The position numbers and the translations under genes are program-made. The notes below the pieces were generated by a model. That model saw only the letters and a program-made list of their open reading frames with translations. It did not search any database and was not told the origin of the DNA. From contig NZ_AP025477.1 of NCBI RefSeq assembly GCF_024347415.1, forward strand, positions 1,488,001 through 1,552,000: a stretch of DNA of 64,000 bases. Direction: 5' to 3'. The stretch comes from Vibrio crassostreae (GTDB lineage: Bacteria; Pseudomonadota; Gammaproteobacteria; Enterobacterales; Vibrionaceae). This document shows positions 25,910 to 35,419 of the stretch, in pieces; the stretch's first letter is position 1, and the number at the start of each line of letters is the position of its first letter.

Positions 25910-27115
25910 CTAAATTGATTTTTCAATAATCTGTTCAATCGTTTGTTTTGAGATTGGGTAGAACTGGAAGCAGATATCTTTTTCAATCGCTTGAGCAATA
26001 TTGCGCTTCTCTTGGTCATCAAATTCCCAGCTACTGAAACGCTTCATCGCACCAACTTGGGTTTGGAAGTTGTGTAAGAAATCCAACACTCGTTGGTAAA
26101 TCATCTCGTCCGTTCCAGTGCTCTCTAGCGAGAATGCTTGAGCCAATTTAATTGCGTTCGGCATATAGAACTCGGGCAGCGCCTCAATCACAACAGGCAT
26201 CAGTACCGTGTTGGCATCGCCGTGCGGGATATGGCTAATCGCACCAAAGGCATGAGCACAGTTATGGATAGGGATGCCACCTAACGATGAATAAAATGCA
26301 GAAATCGCCATGGTGCTTGCCTGAAGTAGATTGCCACGTGCGGTTAGGTTTTCAGGCTCCTCAAGTGCCACGGGTAAGTTTTCAACAATCAGTTTTGCAG
26401 CTTGAATGCCGTAAGCGTCGGTAAAGGCATTGCTCATTGGAGAAACAATGGCCTCAACGGCGTGCGTTAATGCATCCATCGCGGTTGAGCGAGTCAGGTG
26501 AGCAGGAAGTTTGGTGGTGACAGTCGGATCAAGAATCGCAATGTCAGCCTCTAAACCAGACGCCACTAAACTTGCCTTGATGTTTTCATGCTCGTTGTAA
26601 AAAACCGCAATCGGAGAAGCTTCAGCGCCAGTACCCGCCGTTGTTGGTACGGCAATATGAGGCACTCGAATGTCTTCATTGTTTGGCCAAACTTCCATAA
26701 AGCCACCGCCAGCAATCACGGTACGGATATCATCAATCTGCTTATGGAGTGCGTATTTCACGCCCTTAGAAGCATCAATCACGCTGCCTCCACCGACAGA
26801 CAAAATAGCGTCTGCATCCAAGTTATTAGCAAACTCAATCGCAGCGTTGATGTTGTCGCAAGTCGCGTCTGGCGCAATATCGGTGTACACACCAACGAGC
26901 TGAGTCGTTGGTTGATCTGCTTCTTGATTCATCGTCTGGTTTGCAAACAACGCAGAGAACTGCTCAACAAAGCCCAAAGACTCCAAACCTTTGTCAGAAA
27001 AAAGCACGACTCTTTTTGCACCTAAGCGAGCAAAGAAAGAAGGGATATTTTCGATGCCGTTCTCTTGAGCATGAACAATGGTTTTCAGTTGAAAGTTAAA
27101 GTTATTGGTAGTCAT
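25910..27115 (-). CDS. Iron-containing (group III) alcohol dehydrogenase
   Basis: 401 residues. NAD-binding GGGSVIDASKG and AVPTTAGTGAE are present. Metal ligands lie in DALTHAVEA and in HNCAHAFGA, as in the Fe-ADH family (YiaY/FucO-like). It would interconvert an alcohol and an aldehyde in the cytoplasm with NAD(P). It is its own transcription unit, but its promoter carries the same operator as the aldehyde dehydrogenase unit downstream in the window, so the two enzymes probably act on one substrate series (alcohol to aldehyde to acid). Confidence 0.9.
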   Translation of the reverse strand: MTTNNFNFQLKTIVHAQENGIENIPSFFARLGAKRVVLFSDKGLESLGFVEQFSALFANQTMNQEADQPTTQLVGVYTDIAPDATCDNINAAIEFANNLDADAILSVGGGSVIDASKGVKYALHKQIDDIRTVIAGGGFMEVWPNNEDIRVPHIAVPTTAGTGAEASPIAVFYNEHENIKASLVASGLEADIAILDPTVTTKLPAHLTRSTAMDALTHAVEAIVSPMSNAFTDAYGIQAAKLIVENLPVALEEPENLTARGNLLQASTMAISAFYSSLGGIPIHNCAHAFGAISHIPHGDANTVLMPVVIEALPEFYMPNAIKLAQAFSLESTGTDEMIYQRVLDFLHNFQTQVGAMKRFSSWEFDDQEKRNIAQAIEKDICFQFYPISKQTIEQIIEKSI

Positions 27116-27160
27116 GGTGTTTACCTCGTTTATGTTTGATGACTAAACAATAACCAATAC

Positions 27161-27176
27161 AAACCGGTCGGTCTAG
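27161..27176. promoter_or_regulatory. TetR-type operator at the alcohol dehydrogenase promoter
   Basis: AAACCGGTCGGTCTAG, 45 bases before the start codon, is identical to 29248-29263; the identity extends to 18 bases with the preceding AC. It is an imperfect palindrome of a kind typical for TetR regulators. Confidence 0.72.
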
Positions 27177-27233
27177 AGTGTTAATGTCAAAGATATGTCA
27201 ATTAAGATCATTGAGGATCATTTGCCGAAAACG

Positions 27234-27256
27234 AAAAAAAGCCCGCAAATGCGGGC
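27234..27256 (-). terminator. Terminator of the aldehyde dehydrogenase-membrane protein unit
   Basis: GCCCGC and GCGGGC form a stem around AAAT, followed on the minus strand by seven T. It ends the unit starting at 29205 and isolates the alcohol dehydrogenase gene. Confidence 0.85.
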
Positions 27257-27293
27257 TTAGGAATATTAGATTCAACGAGTTGAACGACAGAGG

Positions 27294-27737
27294 TTAACGC
27301 AAGTGAGCGGGTACCTTTGTTTTGTCTCGATTGAGATAGTAGTAGAGATAAACCAAAGAGTAGACGGTCACAAACGCATCAAGCGCAAACACACCACTCC
27401 AACCATAAAACCACTCATAGTCATTAATGCAGACGTTGTATAAGAAGATGCCAACAAACATCGACTTCTCAAATGCGCTGTAAATCATGGTCGAAGTACG
27501 CAGCGATTTGTACTTGGCCGAGAACATCAGCAACACACCAATACAGCCAACCATCACACCCCAGTGCTGGTAAGTACCCAACAGATACTCTTTATTTTCC
27601 ATCATCGTATCGTTGTAAGAGAACAGGGTCTGCATACTCCAATCCGGTGCCAAAAAGGTGGAAAAAGCAGTGGCGGTTAAGAATCCGGTGATCATCAAAT
27701 ACGACTTCATGGTTCTTTCAAAAAAACGTTCCAACAT
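27294..27737 (-). CDS. Four-helix membrane protein, unknown function
   Basis: 147 residues with four predicted membrane segments: about 12-30, 50-68, 78-105 and 113-136. AGAGG stands before the ATG. It has an acidic loop around YNDTMMENKEY and ends in a basic tail. I do not recognise a family. It lies between the aldehyde dehydrogenase gene (52 bases upstream) and a terminator, so it belongs to that unit and may help handle its substrate at the membrane. Confidence 0.65.
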   Translation of the reverse strand: MLERFFERTMKSYLMITGFLTATAFSTFLAPDWSMQTLFSYNDTMMENKEYLLGTYQHWGVMVGCIGVLLMFSAKYKSLRTSTMIYSAFEKSMFVGIFLYNVCINDYEWFYGWSGVFALDAFVTVYSLVYLYYYLNRDKTKVPAHLR

Positions 27738-27789
27738 AAATAACCTCTTGAATAGTTTCTAAAATAAATAGCTGAATGTCAGGTGTGAT

Positions 27790-29205
27790 TTACTTGCCTA
27801 GCATGCTCATCACAGCTGTCTTTAATTCGTTGTCCTCTTTTGCAAACAGATGCTTAACTCGATGATCTAAGCCCGTTTCCAATACGGTTTTGGCATGAGA
27901 GAAGGTGATAAATCCTTCTTTTCCGTGATAGCTGCCCTGCCCTGATTCACCAATGCCACCAAATGGCGCGTCGTCAACGGCTAAATGGAAAACACAGTCA
28001 TTGATACACATTCCACCGGAGTGAACTTGGTGCTTAACCTGAGACTGTAGACTCAAATCAAAACTCATCAAATACAGCGCCAACGGCCTTGGTTTGCTAT
28101 TGATGATTTGGAATGCGTCTTCGATATTGCGATACGTAATCAATGGTAATAGCGGGCCGAAAATCTCTTCGTTCATCACCTTGGATGACAGGCTTGGTTC
28201 TACAATCAGATGCGTCACCAGTCGTTGGCAATCTAAGTCCATTGCGTCGTCATGGCAGGCCACAGTTCGAGTTCCCGTTTGTTGTTCTTCATTCAACAAA
28301 CCCACGATGCGGTCGCATTGGCGAGGGTTAATCAGGGACGTCAAATTCTCGGAATAAACCCCTTCATCAAACAACAGTTGGTACTGTTTTTTGTACTCAA
28401 AAATGAAAGCCTCGAGTTTGTCTTCAGGAAGTAACACGTAGTCTGGAGCAACACACACTTGGCCGTTATTGAGGCTCTTGCCGTAAATGATTCGCTCGAC
28501 CGCAATATCGATCGGTATGTCTTCTGCCACGATAATTGGCGACTTGCCACCAAGTTCAAGAGTGACGGGAGTTAACGTGTCAGCCGCTGATTTCATCACT
28601 TGACGACCCACTTGGGTTGAACCCGTAAACAGAAGATGATCAAACGGCAACGCGGAAAACGCCGCGGCAATTTCAACCTCACCTTCAACCAAGCTCACTT
28701 CATCGGCATTGAAAACTTCATCCAATAACTGTCTTAAAACGTCATTGGTTGCTGGCGTAAATTCACTCATCTTGATCATTGCGCGATTACCTGCGGCCAA
28801 AGCTGAAATGAGCGGGCCAACCGACAACATGATAGGAAAGTTCCACGGGGCAATGATCCCCACTACGCCTTTAGGCTGATAAACCACTTCAACACGCGAA
28901 GTTGAAAGCAAAGGTCCTGAGTGGCGAATGGAAGATGTCGACCAATGCGGCAAACACTCTATGGTGTGATCGATATTGCCTAAACAAGGAAGTATGTCGG
29001 CCATCAAAGTATCTTGTCGGCTACGGTGACCATAGTCCTCACTTACCGCGACACACAAACGGTCTGTGTAATCGATAAGAGCAGATTTCAGCGCAAGCAA
29101 CTGTTCTATTCTCACCGGCACAGTGGGCATCGGATCATCTGCAAAAGCTTCCTGCATACTCTTCAACGTCGCTGTCATTTGTGTAGCCGTCAATTCATGT
29201 TTCAT
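27790..29205 (-). CDS. calB: Coniferyl aldehyde dehydrogenase-type ALDH
   Basis: 471 residues, a short ALDH of the CalB/AlkH-like group (ordinary ALDHs are near 490). Catalytic Cys is in NNGQVCVAPDYVL, the general base Glu in ELGGKSP, and the NAD fold includes PWNFP and FTGSTQVGR. It would oxidise an aromatic or long-chain aldehyde to the acid; the exact substrate is not fixed. It heads a unit with a small membrane protein and shares an operator with the alcohol dehydrogenase gene. Confidence 0.85.
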   Translation of the reverse strand: MKHELTATQMTATLKSMQEAFADDPMPTVPVRIEQLLALKSALIDYTDRLCVAVSEDYGHRSRQDTLMADILPCLGNIDHTIECLPHWSTSSIRHSGPLLSTSRVEVVYQPKGVVGIIAPWNFPIMLSVGPLISALAAGNRAMIKMSEFTPATNDVLRQLLDEVFNADEVSLVEGEVEIAAAFSALPFDHLLFTGSTQVGRQVMKSAADTLTPVTLELGGKSPIIVAEDIPIDIAVERIIYGKSLNNGQVCVAPDYVLLPEDKLEAFIFEYKKQYQLLFDEGVYSENLTSLINPRQCDRIVGLLNEEQQTGTRTVACHDDAMDLDCQRLVTHLIVEPSLSSKVMNEEIFGPLLPLITYRNIEDAFQIINSKPRPLALYLMSFDLSLQSQVKHQVHSGGMCINDCVFHLAVDDAPFGGIGESGQGSYHGKEGFITFSHAKTVLETGLDHRVKHLFAKEDNELKTAVMSMLGK

Positions 29206-29247
29206 ACATCACCTCGTGGTTAAGAGATGCACACAATAATACACAAC

Positions 29248-29263
29248 AAACCGGTCGGTCTAG
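29248..29263. promoter_or_regulatory. TetR-type operator at the aldehyde dehydrogenase promoter
   Basis: AAACCGGTCGGTCTAG is a perfect copy of 27161-27176, 42 bases before the start codon. Two perfect copies at equal promoter positions make chance very unlikely. Confidence 0.72.
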
Positions 29264-29419
29264 TTTTATTTTGTCAGAGAATCGTCAATGCTGTCTGAAA
29301 GAAGTGGCTAGATATTGAATAAATAACAGGTAGTAAATTTGAAAAAGTGGGAAGAAGAAAAGGATAAAGAAAAGACAAATCAGGCTGATATAACCAGAGA
29401 AATGGGGAGTAGCAGGATC

Positions 29420-29443
29420 AAAAATGGCCGCTTAAAGCGACCA
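29420..29443 (-). terminator. Terminator-like hairpin after the MarR gene
   Basis: On the minus strand TGGTCGCT and AGCGGCCA pair around a 3-base loop, followed by TTTTTGAT. A U-rich stretch also lies closer to the gene. Confidence 0.6.
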
Positions 29444-29497
29444 CTAAAAACTTTATTAACATACTGTTTTTTTTAAACAATAAGCCCAGCTGACTAA

Positions 29498-29980
29498 TTA
29501 GCTCTTAGCAACGTTGGCAATGCCTTCAAGCTGTAGAACTGGGGCTGCGTCGATGTCTTCTGCATTCATCATCGACGACACGCGTTGCATCGAAGAAAGC
29601 AGTAGGCTTTGCTCCCACGGTTCTAGGTTTTGGAATTTTTTAACGAAGTTATCTTGCAGCGGTGGTGGCGCATTATTTAGCAGCTCTTGGCCTTTTTCCG
29701 TCAAGTTCGCATGCACTTTACGGCGGTCAGCAACACTACGGATACGTTGTACGTAACCATTCAACTCTAGGCGATCGATGATCGTCGTGGTTGTGGCTTG
29801 GCTTACATTGGTATGATTCGACAATTCTTTGATCGTCACATTACCCATTTCTTGGATTGCTCTCATTAGAATTAATTGAGGGCCAGTCAAACCATACTCT
29901 TTACTCAGCTTCTTCGAGTGTAAATCGATAGCGCGAATAATTTGTCGAATAGCGACCAGGATTTCGTCATGTTTGTCCAA
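29498..29980 (-). CDS. MarR-family regulator, CosR-like
   Basis: 160 residues with a central winged helix (about 45-110): IKELSNHTNVSQATTTTIIDRLELNGYVQR and RRKVHANLTEKG, read in parts. The N-terminus, with IRQIIRAIDLHSKKLSK followed by YGLTGPQL, matches my memory of Vibrio CosR and the EctR group that control compatible-solute genes. CosR represses ectoine and betIBA-proXWV genes in other vibrios. The gene lies just beyond the 3' end of that very operon here, which supports the assignment but does not prove it. Confidence 0.75.
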   Translation of the reverse strand: MDKHDEILVAIRQIIRAIDLHSKKLSKEYGLTGPQLILMRAIQEMGNVTIKELSNHTNVSQATTTTIIDRLELNGYVQRIRSVADRRKVHANLTEKGQELLNNAPPPLQDNFVKKFQNLEPWEQSLLLSSMQRVSSMMNAEDIDAAPVLQLEGIANVAKS

Positions 29981-30341
29981 GATGCAGACCTTTGTACTAA
30001 TATACTGTGAGTGATTTTACAGCGTCGAAGCGAAGAGCTCTCATGAAATCGGAGTCAGGACCGCTCGAATTACACTGTAAATTGATAAATTACGTCATTA
30101 ATTTTTCCGCATTGTACTGATGTTCATACTATTCTCAATCTTTTCTATGCCTCTGAATTTGCGCAGGGCAACACTTTTGCTCAATGAGTCACGATTTTCG
30201 CTCTTATATCGGCTAACAAGATAACAAAAAGCCAGAAGTCGTTAACAAATAAAATAGCAGAGCAGTCAAATAGGTAGAGAGATTGTGATGGCCTCACTAC
30301 CTATTAAATATTTCGATCTCTGACTATTTTAGTTCTAAAGA
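29981..30341. other. Intergenic region with an extended imperfect hairpin near 30250-30331
   Basis: The MarR promoter lies in this 361-base gap. At 30250-30331, next to the proV stop, two nested inverted repeats occur: TAAAATAG with CTATTTTA (30250-30257 and 30324-30331), and AATAGGTAG with CTACCTATT (30269-30277 and 30297-30305). It could be the 3' end structure of the bet-pro mRNA. Confidence 0.5.
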
Positions 30342-31553
30342 TTAAGCAGCACTGTTTAGTTGAAAATTACCTGTCAGCGCGTTGTAGAACTCGCTGTTAT
30401 CCAAGATCCCAACCAATTGATTATCTTCAACCAGCAAAATCGGATGGTTACTGAGCTGCTTGAGCTTAATCGCATCACGCATACCAATTTCAGGGCTTGC
30501 CACTACGACACTCGATGCGTTGATAGCCGTTAAGTCGTCAGACTCATTCCACTCAACAAGCGCTAACGTCGGTTCACCTTTGACCGATAAAGCACCTTCA
30601 CTCTGTTCAATCCAGAGGTCTTTAGAATCGCAGATCTTCCAGCTTTCATTCTCTTGTGTCAGTGAATCAAGAGGCTGCATTAAAGAACGACCTTTAAGCA
30701 CATTCAATGGGTTGGTGTGAGCAACAAAGTCCTTCACATATTCCGTTTTCGGCGTCAGTACGATCTCTTCCGGCTTACCGTGTTGGATCAGTTTGCCAGA
30801 CTCCATGATCGCAATGTTGTTACCAATCTTCAGTGCTTCATCTAGGTCGTGACTCACGAACAGAATCGTTTTGTTTAGTTTGTTTTGCAACGTGATCAGT
30901 TCATCCTGCAGTTGAGCACGAATCAATGGGTCAAGCGCCGAGAACGGTTCATCCATCAATAGAATGTCAGTATCCATTGCAAACGCACGTGCCAAACCAA
31001 CACGTTGCTGCATGCCGCCAGAAAGCTCATGCGGGAATTTCGTTTCCCATTCGGCTAGGCCGACCATTTCTAATTGTTCACGCGCCTTAGCACGACGAAC
31101 ATCTTTGGCGACACCCTGCATTTCAAGACCAAATGCCACGTTGTCTAATACGTTAAGCCATGGCATCAAAGCAAACTTTTGGAACACCATAGATACGCGG
31201 TGAGTACGAAGGTGACGCAGAGTCGCTTCATCACATTGCGCTAAATCGACTTGCTGGTCACCGTCTTTGATTGTTAGTGAACCACGGCTGGTCTCATTCA
31301 AACCGTTAACTGCGCGAAGCAAAGATGATTTACCAGAACCAGACAAACCCATCAATACACAGATCTCGCCTTCTTCCACCGTCAGCGACACATTATCCAC
31401 ACCAACAACTTGCCCAGTTTCATCGATGATCTCTTGGCGAGTTTTACCTTGGTCGAGTAGATCAAGCGCTTGATTGGCTTTGTTACCGAACACAACATCA
31501 AGGTTTTTAATGGTAATCGCGTCCATTGGCTTTTGTTCTTGAGAGATAGACAT
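30342..31553 (-). CDS. proV: Glycine betaine/choline ABC transporter ATP-binding protein
   Basis: 403 residues from the ATG at 31553, which follows the proW stop by two bases; GGAAG inside the proW end serves as its ribosome site. An upstream start within proW is therefore unlikely. The ABC domain has Walker A GLSGSGKSS, signature LSGGMQQRV and Walker B DILLMDEP with SALDP. The characteristic ProV extension (FGNKANQALDLLDQGKTRQE near the start) and C-terminal CBS-like osmosensing tail are present. It powers osmoprotectant uptake. Confidence 0.93.
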   Translation of the reverse strand: MSISQEQKPMDAITIKNLDVVFGNKANQALDLLDQGKTRQEIIDETGQVVGVDNVSLTVEEGEICVLMGLSGSGKSSLLRAVNGLNETSRGSLTIKDGDQQVDLAQCDEATLRHLRTHRVSMVFQKFALMPWLNVLDNVAFGLEMQGVAKDVRRAKAREQLEMVGLAEWETKFPHELSGGMQQRVGLARAFAMDTDILLMDEPFSALDPLIRAQLQDELITLQNKLNKTILFVSHDLDEALKIGNNIAIMESGKLIQHGKPEEIVLTPKTEYVKDFVAHTNPLNVLKGRSLMQPLDSLTQENESWKICDSKDLWIEQSEGALSVKGEPTLALVEWNESDDLTAINASSVVVASPEIGMRDAIKLKQLSNHPILLVEDNQLVGILDNSEFYNALTGNFQLNSAA

Positions 31554-31555
31554 GA

Positions 31556-32398
31556 TTAAGCTTCCTTCTGGTTTGGTGTTTTGCACAAGCGGTCAAGGAT
31601 GATTGCGACTAAAACAATCGCTAATCCGGCTTCAAAACCTTGTGAGATATTCACTGTGTTCAATGCACGAACAACAGGTTTACCAAGTCCGTCAGCACCG
31701 ACAAGAGCGGCGATAACCACCATCGAAAGCGACAACATAATACATTGGGTTACACCCGCCATGATGCTTGGCAGAGCGGCAGGTAATTCAACTTTAAGCA
31801 GTAACTTCATGCGACTTGCACCAAAGGCTTTACCTGCTTCAATCAACTCTTCAGGGACTTTCGTTACCCCTAAGTAGGTCAAACGAATCGGAGCAGCTAT
31901 CGCGAAAATAATGGTCGAGATTAAGCCAGGAACGATGCCCAAGCCAAATAGAACCAGAGTTGGAATCAGATAAACGAAAGTTGGGACTGTCTGCATCAAA
32001 TCAAGGATTGGGCGCAAAACTGTATAGAGCCAAGGACGGTGAGCAGCCATGATGCCAACCGGTACGCCAATTAATACGGAAATCGTTGTCGCCGCAAAGA
32101 CGAGAACAAAGGTTTCCAGCATTTCTTGCCAGTAGCCGAGGTTAAGAATAGTCAGCAGTGCCGCGACCACGAAAATCACAAGCGAGGGTTTACGGTGTAA
32201 ATACCATGCAATCGCCGCAGTCATCACGATTGGTAAAGCCGGTGGCATCCACTTAAATACATCGACTAAAAACATAATGACGGTTTCTAGAAAAATCGAA
32301 ATAGCGTCAAAGAATCCTGCTGCATTGATTGTTAGCCAATCAACACCCGCTTCCATCCATTGACCAACAGGGATTTTGTTTTCCGTAATAAAATTCAC
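31556..32398 (-). CDS. proW: Glycine betaine/choline ABC transporter permease
   Basis: 280 residues with about seven membrane segments. The permease EAA loop appears in the region VPEELIEAGKAFGASRMKLL, preceded by the usual LMQTVPTFVYLIP block. It pairs with ProV and receives substrate from ProX. Its stop codon is two bases from the proV start, so the two are translationally coupled. Confidence 0.93.
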   Translation of the reverse strand: MNFITENKIPVGQWMEAGVDWLTINAAGFFDAISIFLETVIMFLVDVFKWMPPALPIVMTAAIAWYLHRKPSLVIFVVAALLTILNLGYWQEMLETFVLVFAATTISVLIGVPVGIMAAHRPWLYTVLRPILDLMQTVPTFVYLIPTLVLFGLGIVPGLISTIIFAIAAPIRLTYLGVTKVPEELIEAGKAFGASRMKLLLKVELPAALPSIMAGVTQCIMLSLSMVVIAALVGADGLGKPVVRALNTVNISQGFEAGLAIVLVAIILDRLCKTPNQKEA

Positions 32399-32417
32399 AA
32401 TATTGCCTTTTATTATG

Positions 32418-32458
32418 GGTGGGCTACTTCAAACCAATAGACAATTGGCAAGCCCACC
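32418..32458. promoter_or_regulatory. Stable intercistronic hairpin between proX and proW
   Basis: GGTGGGCT (32418-32425) and AGCCCACC (32451-32458) form an 8-bp stem, and the loop holds a second CCAAT/ATTGG stem. On the transcribed minus strand no T-run follows. Such hairpins usually protect the upstream binding-protein message and give more ProX than ProW/ProV. Confidence 0.6.
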
Positions 32459-32505
32459 TTTTTTATTTATAGAGCTTTGATAAATAGATCGATAGGTAGG
32501 TAAAA

Positions 32506-33477
32506 CTAAGCTTTAACTTGCTTTAGGTATTCAGTAACCGCTTGAGTCGCTGATTCACCTTTATGCGTTTTTACGTTGTCTAACCAAGCTTCAACTTGTT
32601 GAGGGTTGTTGTTCAACCATTGTTGAGCCGCTTTTTCTGGCTTCACTTTTTGGTTAAGAATCTCTTCCATCAACTGGTTTTCCATCTCTAGAGTGAATTC
32701 TAGGTTTTGTAGAAGTTGACCGACGTTTGCACACTCAGACAGGTAGTTTGAACGAACGTTAGTGTAAACATTCGCACCACCGTAGTTAGGGCCGAAGAAG
32801 TCGTCACCGCCTGAAAGGTATTCCATCTCAACATTGCTGTTCATCGGGTGCGGAGCCCAACCAAGGTAAACGATCCACTGGCTACGACGAGCAGCGCGAG
32901 ATACTTGCGATACCATGCCCGCTTCACTTGATTCAACTAGGCTGAAATCTTTTAGACCGAATGCGTCAGAGTCGATCATCGATTGGATTAGGCGGTTACC
33001 GTCGTTACCCGGCTCGATGCCGTAGATGCGGTCTTTAAATTTGTCGGCATGTTTTGCTAAGTCTGCGAAACTTTTCACGCCAGAGTCGTACACGTATTTT
33101 GGTACGGCTAGCGTGTATTTTGCGCCTTCAAGGTTGGCACGAACGGTTTCAACCGTGCCCTCTTCACGGTACTTAGCAATATCGCCTTCCATGGTTGGCA
33201 TCCAGTTGCCTAGGAATACGTCAATATCGCCGTTCGCCATTGAAGAGTATGCCACCGGTACTGAAAGTAGGTCGGTTTTGGTTTTGTAACCAAGGCCTTT
33301 TAATAGTTCAGAAGTAACGGCGGTTGTTGCGGTAATGTCAGTCCAGCCTACATCAGCGAAGCGAACGTTTTCACATTGCTGTGGTTCTACTGAAGCGTTA
33401 ACACCAAATGCAAATGAGCTGATGGCTAGTGCTGTTAACGTTTTTGTCGTCACGTTCTGAATATTTAGAGTCGTCAT
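32506..33477 (-). CDS. proX: Glycine betaine/choline periplasmic binding protein
   Basis: 323 residues with a signal peptide (about 1-28, ending NASVEP after GVNA). The OpuAC-type fold is shown by FADVGWTDITATTAVTSELL, DVFLGNWMPTM and the Trp-rich WIVYLGWAPHPMN, which build the aromatic box for quaternary ammonium groups. It sits between the dehydrogenase genes and proW. The 157-base leader before it is A-rich and nearly unstructured on the mRNA, which may raise its translation. Confidence 0.93.
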   Translation of the reverse strand: MTTLNIQNVTTKTLTALAISSFAFGVNASVEPQQCENVRFADVGWTDITATTAVTSELLKGLGYKTKTDLLSVPVAYSSMANGDIDVFLGNWMPTMEGDIAKYREEGTVETVRANLEGAKYTLAVPKYVYDSGVKSFADLAKHADKFKDRIYGIEPGNDGNRLIQSMIDSDAFGLKDFSLVESSEAGMVSQVSRAARRSQWIVYLGWAPHPMNSNVEMEYLSGGDDFFGPNYGGANVYTNVRSNYLSECANVGQLLQNLEFTLEMENQLMEEILNQKVKPEKAAQQWLNNNPQQVEAWLDNVKTHKGESATQAVTEYLKQVKA

Positions 33478-33634
33478 AATGGTTCCTTTTTATCTTTCCT
33501 TTTGCTGCTCGATATCAACGCCGATAGAGAGCAGTTCTTCTGACTTTTGACTAATTAGTTTTGTTATTTTTTGCTTGTTACTTGTTGTTTTTATTCTTTA
33601 CTACTTTTGCTATTTTTTAACCAATAACAGACGC

Positions 33635-35347
33635 TTACGCTTCTCGTACTGGCTTATTGATTCTTTGTGTCTCTTCCCATTCCGGTGCTATCCATACCGG
33701 AACGTTTTGCTCTTTTAGAACGGGCTTGCCCAGAATCAAATCCGAGGCACGCTCAGCCACCATGATGGTGGGCGCGTTCAAGTTTCCGTTTGGAATAGTT
33801 GGGAATACAGACGAATCAACAACACGCAGATTATCAATGCCGCGAACACGACACTCTTCATCAAGCACCGCCATTGGGTCGTTATCAGCACCCATTTTGC
33901 AACCACATGAAGGGTGATACGCACTTTCTACGTTCTGCTTAACCCATTCATCGATTGCTTCATCGGAAGTAATGTTTAGACCCGGCTGAATCTCTTCACC
34001 ACGGTAAACATCCATCGCAGGTTGCGACAAAATCTCACGCGTCAGACGAATACAATCGCGCCAATCTTGGCGGTCTTGTTCGGTTGAGATGTAGTTGAAA
34101 ATGATCTCTGGCTTGGCATGCGGATCAGCAGAGGTGATCGCAACCGTACCGCGACTCTCTGGCTTGTTAGGCCCTACGTGTACTTGGAAACCGTGACCAT
34201 CAAAGGCCGCTTGTCCGTCGTAACGCATCGCTGCTGGCAGGAAATGATATTGAATGTTTGGCCACTTCAATCCTTTACGAGAGCGAATGAACGCACACGA
34301 TTCAAAGTGGTTAGTGGCACCAAGGCCTTTACGAGTCAGAATCCATTCCGCGCCAATCATGCCCTTACTGACCAAGCCAAGCTTGCTGTTGAGCGTGATC
34401 GGTTCGTTGCAGTGATATTGGAAGTACACTTCTAAGTGATCTTGAAGGTTTTCACCGACGCCATTCAGTTCGTGTTTCAGCTCAACGCCGGCCTTTTCAA
34501 GCACGGCTTTCGGGCCGATACCAGAAAGCTGAAGCAGTTGAACAGAACCGATAGAACCCGCAGAAGAGATCACTTCTTTGTTCGCTACCGCCACTTGGGT
34601 ATTGCCTGACTTTTCAAACTCGACACCAACCGCTTTCAAGCCCGATAGACCTTCTGAGTCTTGTGCTTCAAGTAAGAAACGACGCGCCACGATGCCCTTC
34701 TTCAAGGTCAGGTTTGAACGCTTCAATGCTCGACGTAGATAAGCGTTAGAGGTTGAGGCTCTAACCCCTTTGTCCACTGTCATATGCATAGTGCCGAAGC
34801 CTTCTTGCTGGTAGCCGTTGTAATCGTTGGTTTCTGGATAACCTGCGTCTTTACCTGCATCGATAAACGCTTGGTAAAGCGGGTTGAGTTCCATATCGTT
34901 ACCATTACAAGTGCCGACAGGGCCATTGTCGCCACGGTATTCATCACCGCCTTTGTTCCATGATTCAGCACGGCGGAAGTAAGGCAGACATGCTTGGTAG
35001 TTCCAACCTGCCGCGCCCTCTTCTTCCCATTGGTCAAAATCACACGCGTGACCACGAACATAAACCATCCCGTTGATCGATGAGCTGCCGCCTAACACTT
35101 TGCCACGTGGGCAGTGCAGTTCACGTCCATCAAGACCCGGTTCCTGCTCTGTTTCAAATTGCCAAGCGTACTTTTCAGTATTCATTGGGTAAGAAAGCGC
35201 GGTTGGCATCTGGATAAAAATGCTCTTATCCGTACCACCAGCTTCCAGTAATAAAACGCTATGTTCACCGCTTTCCGTTAGCCTATCCGCTAACACACAG
35301 CCGGCCGAACCCGCGCCGACGATAATATAATCGTAGCGTTGTTCCAT
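33635..35347 (-). CDS. betA: Choline dehydrogenase (GMC family)
   Basis: 570 residues, the usual BetA length. The FAD-binding start is [21 protein letters not shown] signature 1 includes [18 protein letters not shown], and the C-terminal active-site region has [12 protein letters not shown] with the catalytic His, ending in the [15 protein letters not shown] block. It oxidises choline to betaine aldehyde and further to betaine at the membrane. It follows betB by 72 bases. Confidence 0.96.
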   Translation of the reverse strand: MEQRYDYIIVGAGSAGCVLADRLTESGEHSVLLLEAGGTDKSIFIQMPTALSYPMNTEKYAWQFETEQEPGLDGRELHCPRGKVLGGSSSINGMVYVRGHACDFDQWEEEGAAGWNYQACLPYFRRAESWNKGGDEYRGDNGPVGTCNGNDMELNPLYQAFIDAGKDAGYPETNDYNGYQQEGFGTMHMTVDKGVRASTSNAYLRRALKRSNLTLKKGIVARRFLLEAQDSEGLSGLKAVGVEFEKSGNTQVAVANKEVISSAGSIGSVQLLQLSGIGPKAVLEKAGVELKHELNGVGENLQDHLEVYFQYHCNEPITLNSKLGLVSKGMIGAEWILTRKGLGATNHFESCAFIRSRKGLKWPNIQYHFLPAAMRYDGQAAFDGHGFQVHVGPNKPESRGTVAITSADPHAKPEIIFNYISTEQDRQDWRDCIRLTREILSQPAMDVYRGEEIQPGLNITSDEAIDEWVKQNVESAYHPSCGCKMGADNDPMAVLDEECRVRGIDNLRVVDSSVFPTIPNGNLNAPTIMVAERASDLILGKPVLKEQNVPVWIAPEWEETQRINKPVREA

Positions 35348-35419
35348 GTTTTGATTTCCCTGAGATGAGTCAGTAGGGCTAGCTCTGTTAAGCTAACCCA
35401 TTAAATTGAGTGTTACGCT

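Noticed and set aside
31554..31586. Upstream start of proV inside proW
   Set aside because: The ATG at 31553 has a ribosome site (GGAAG) and fits the family start; the extension is proW sequence in another frame.
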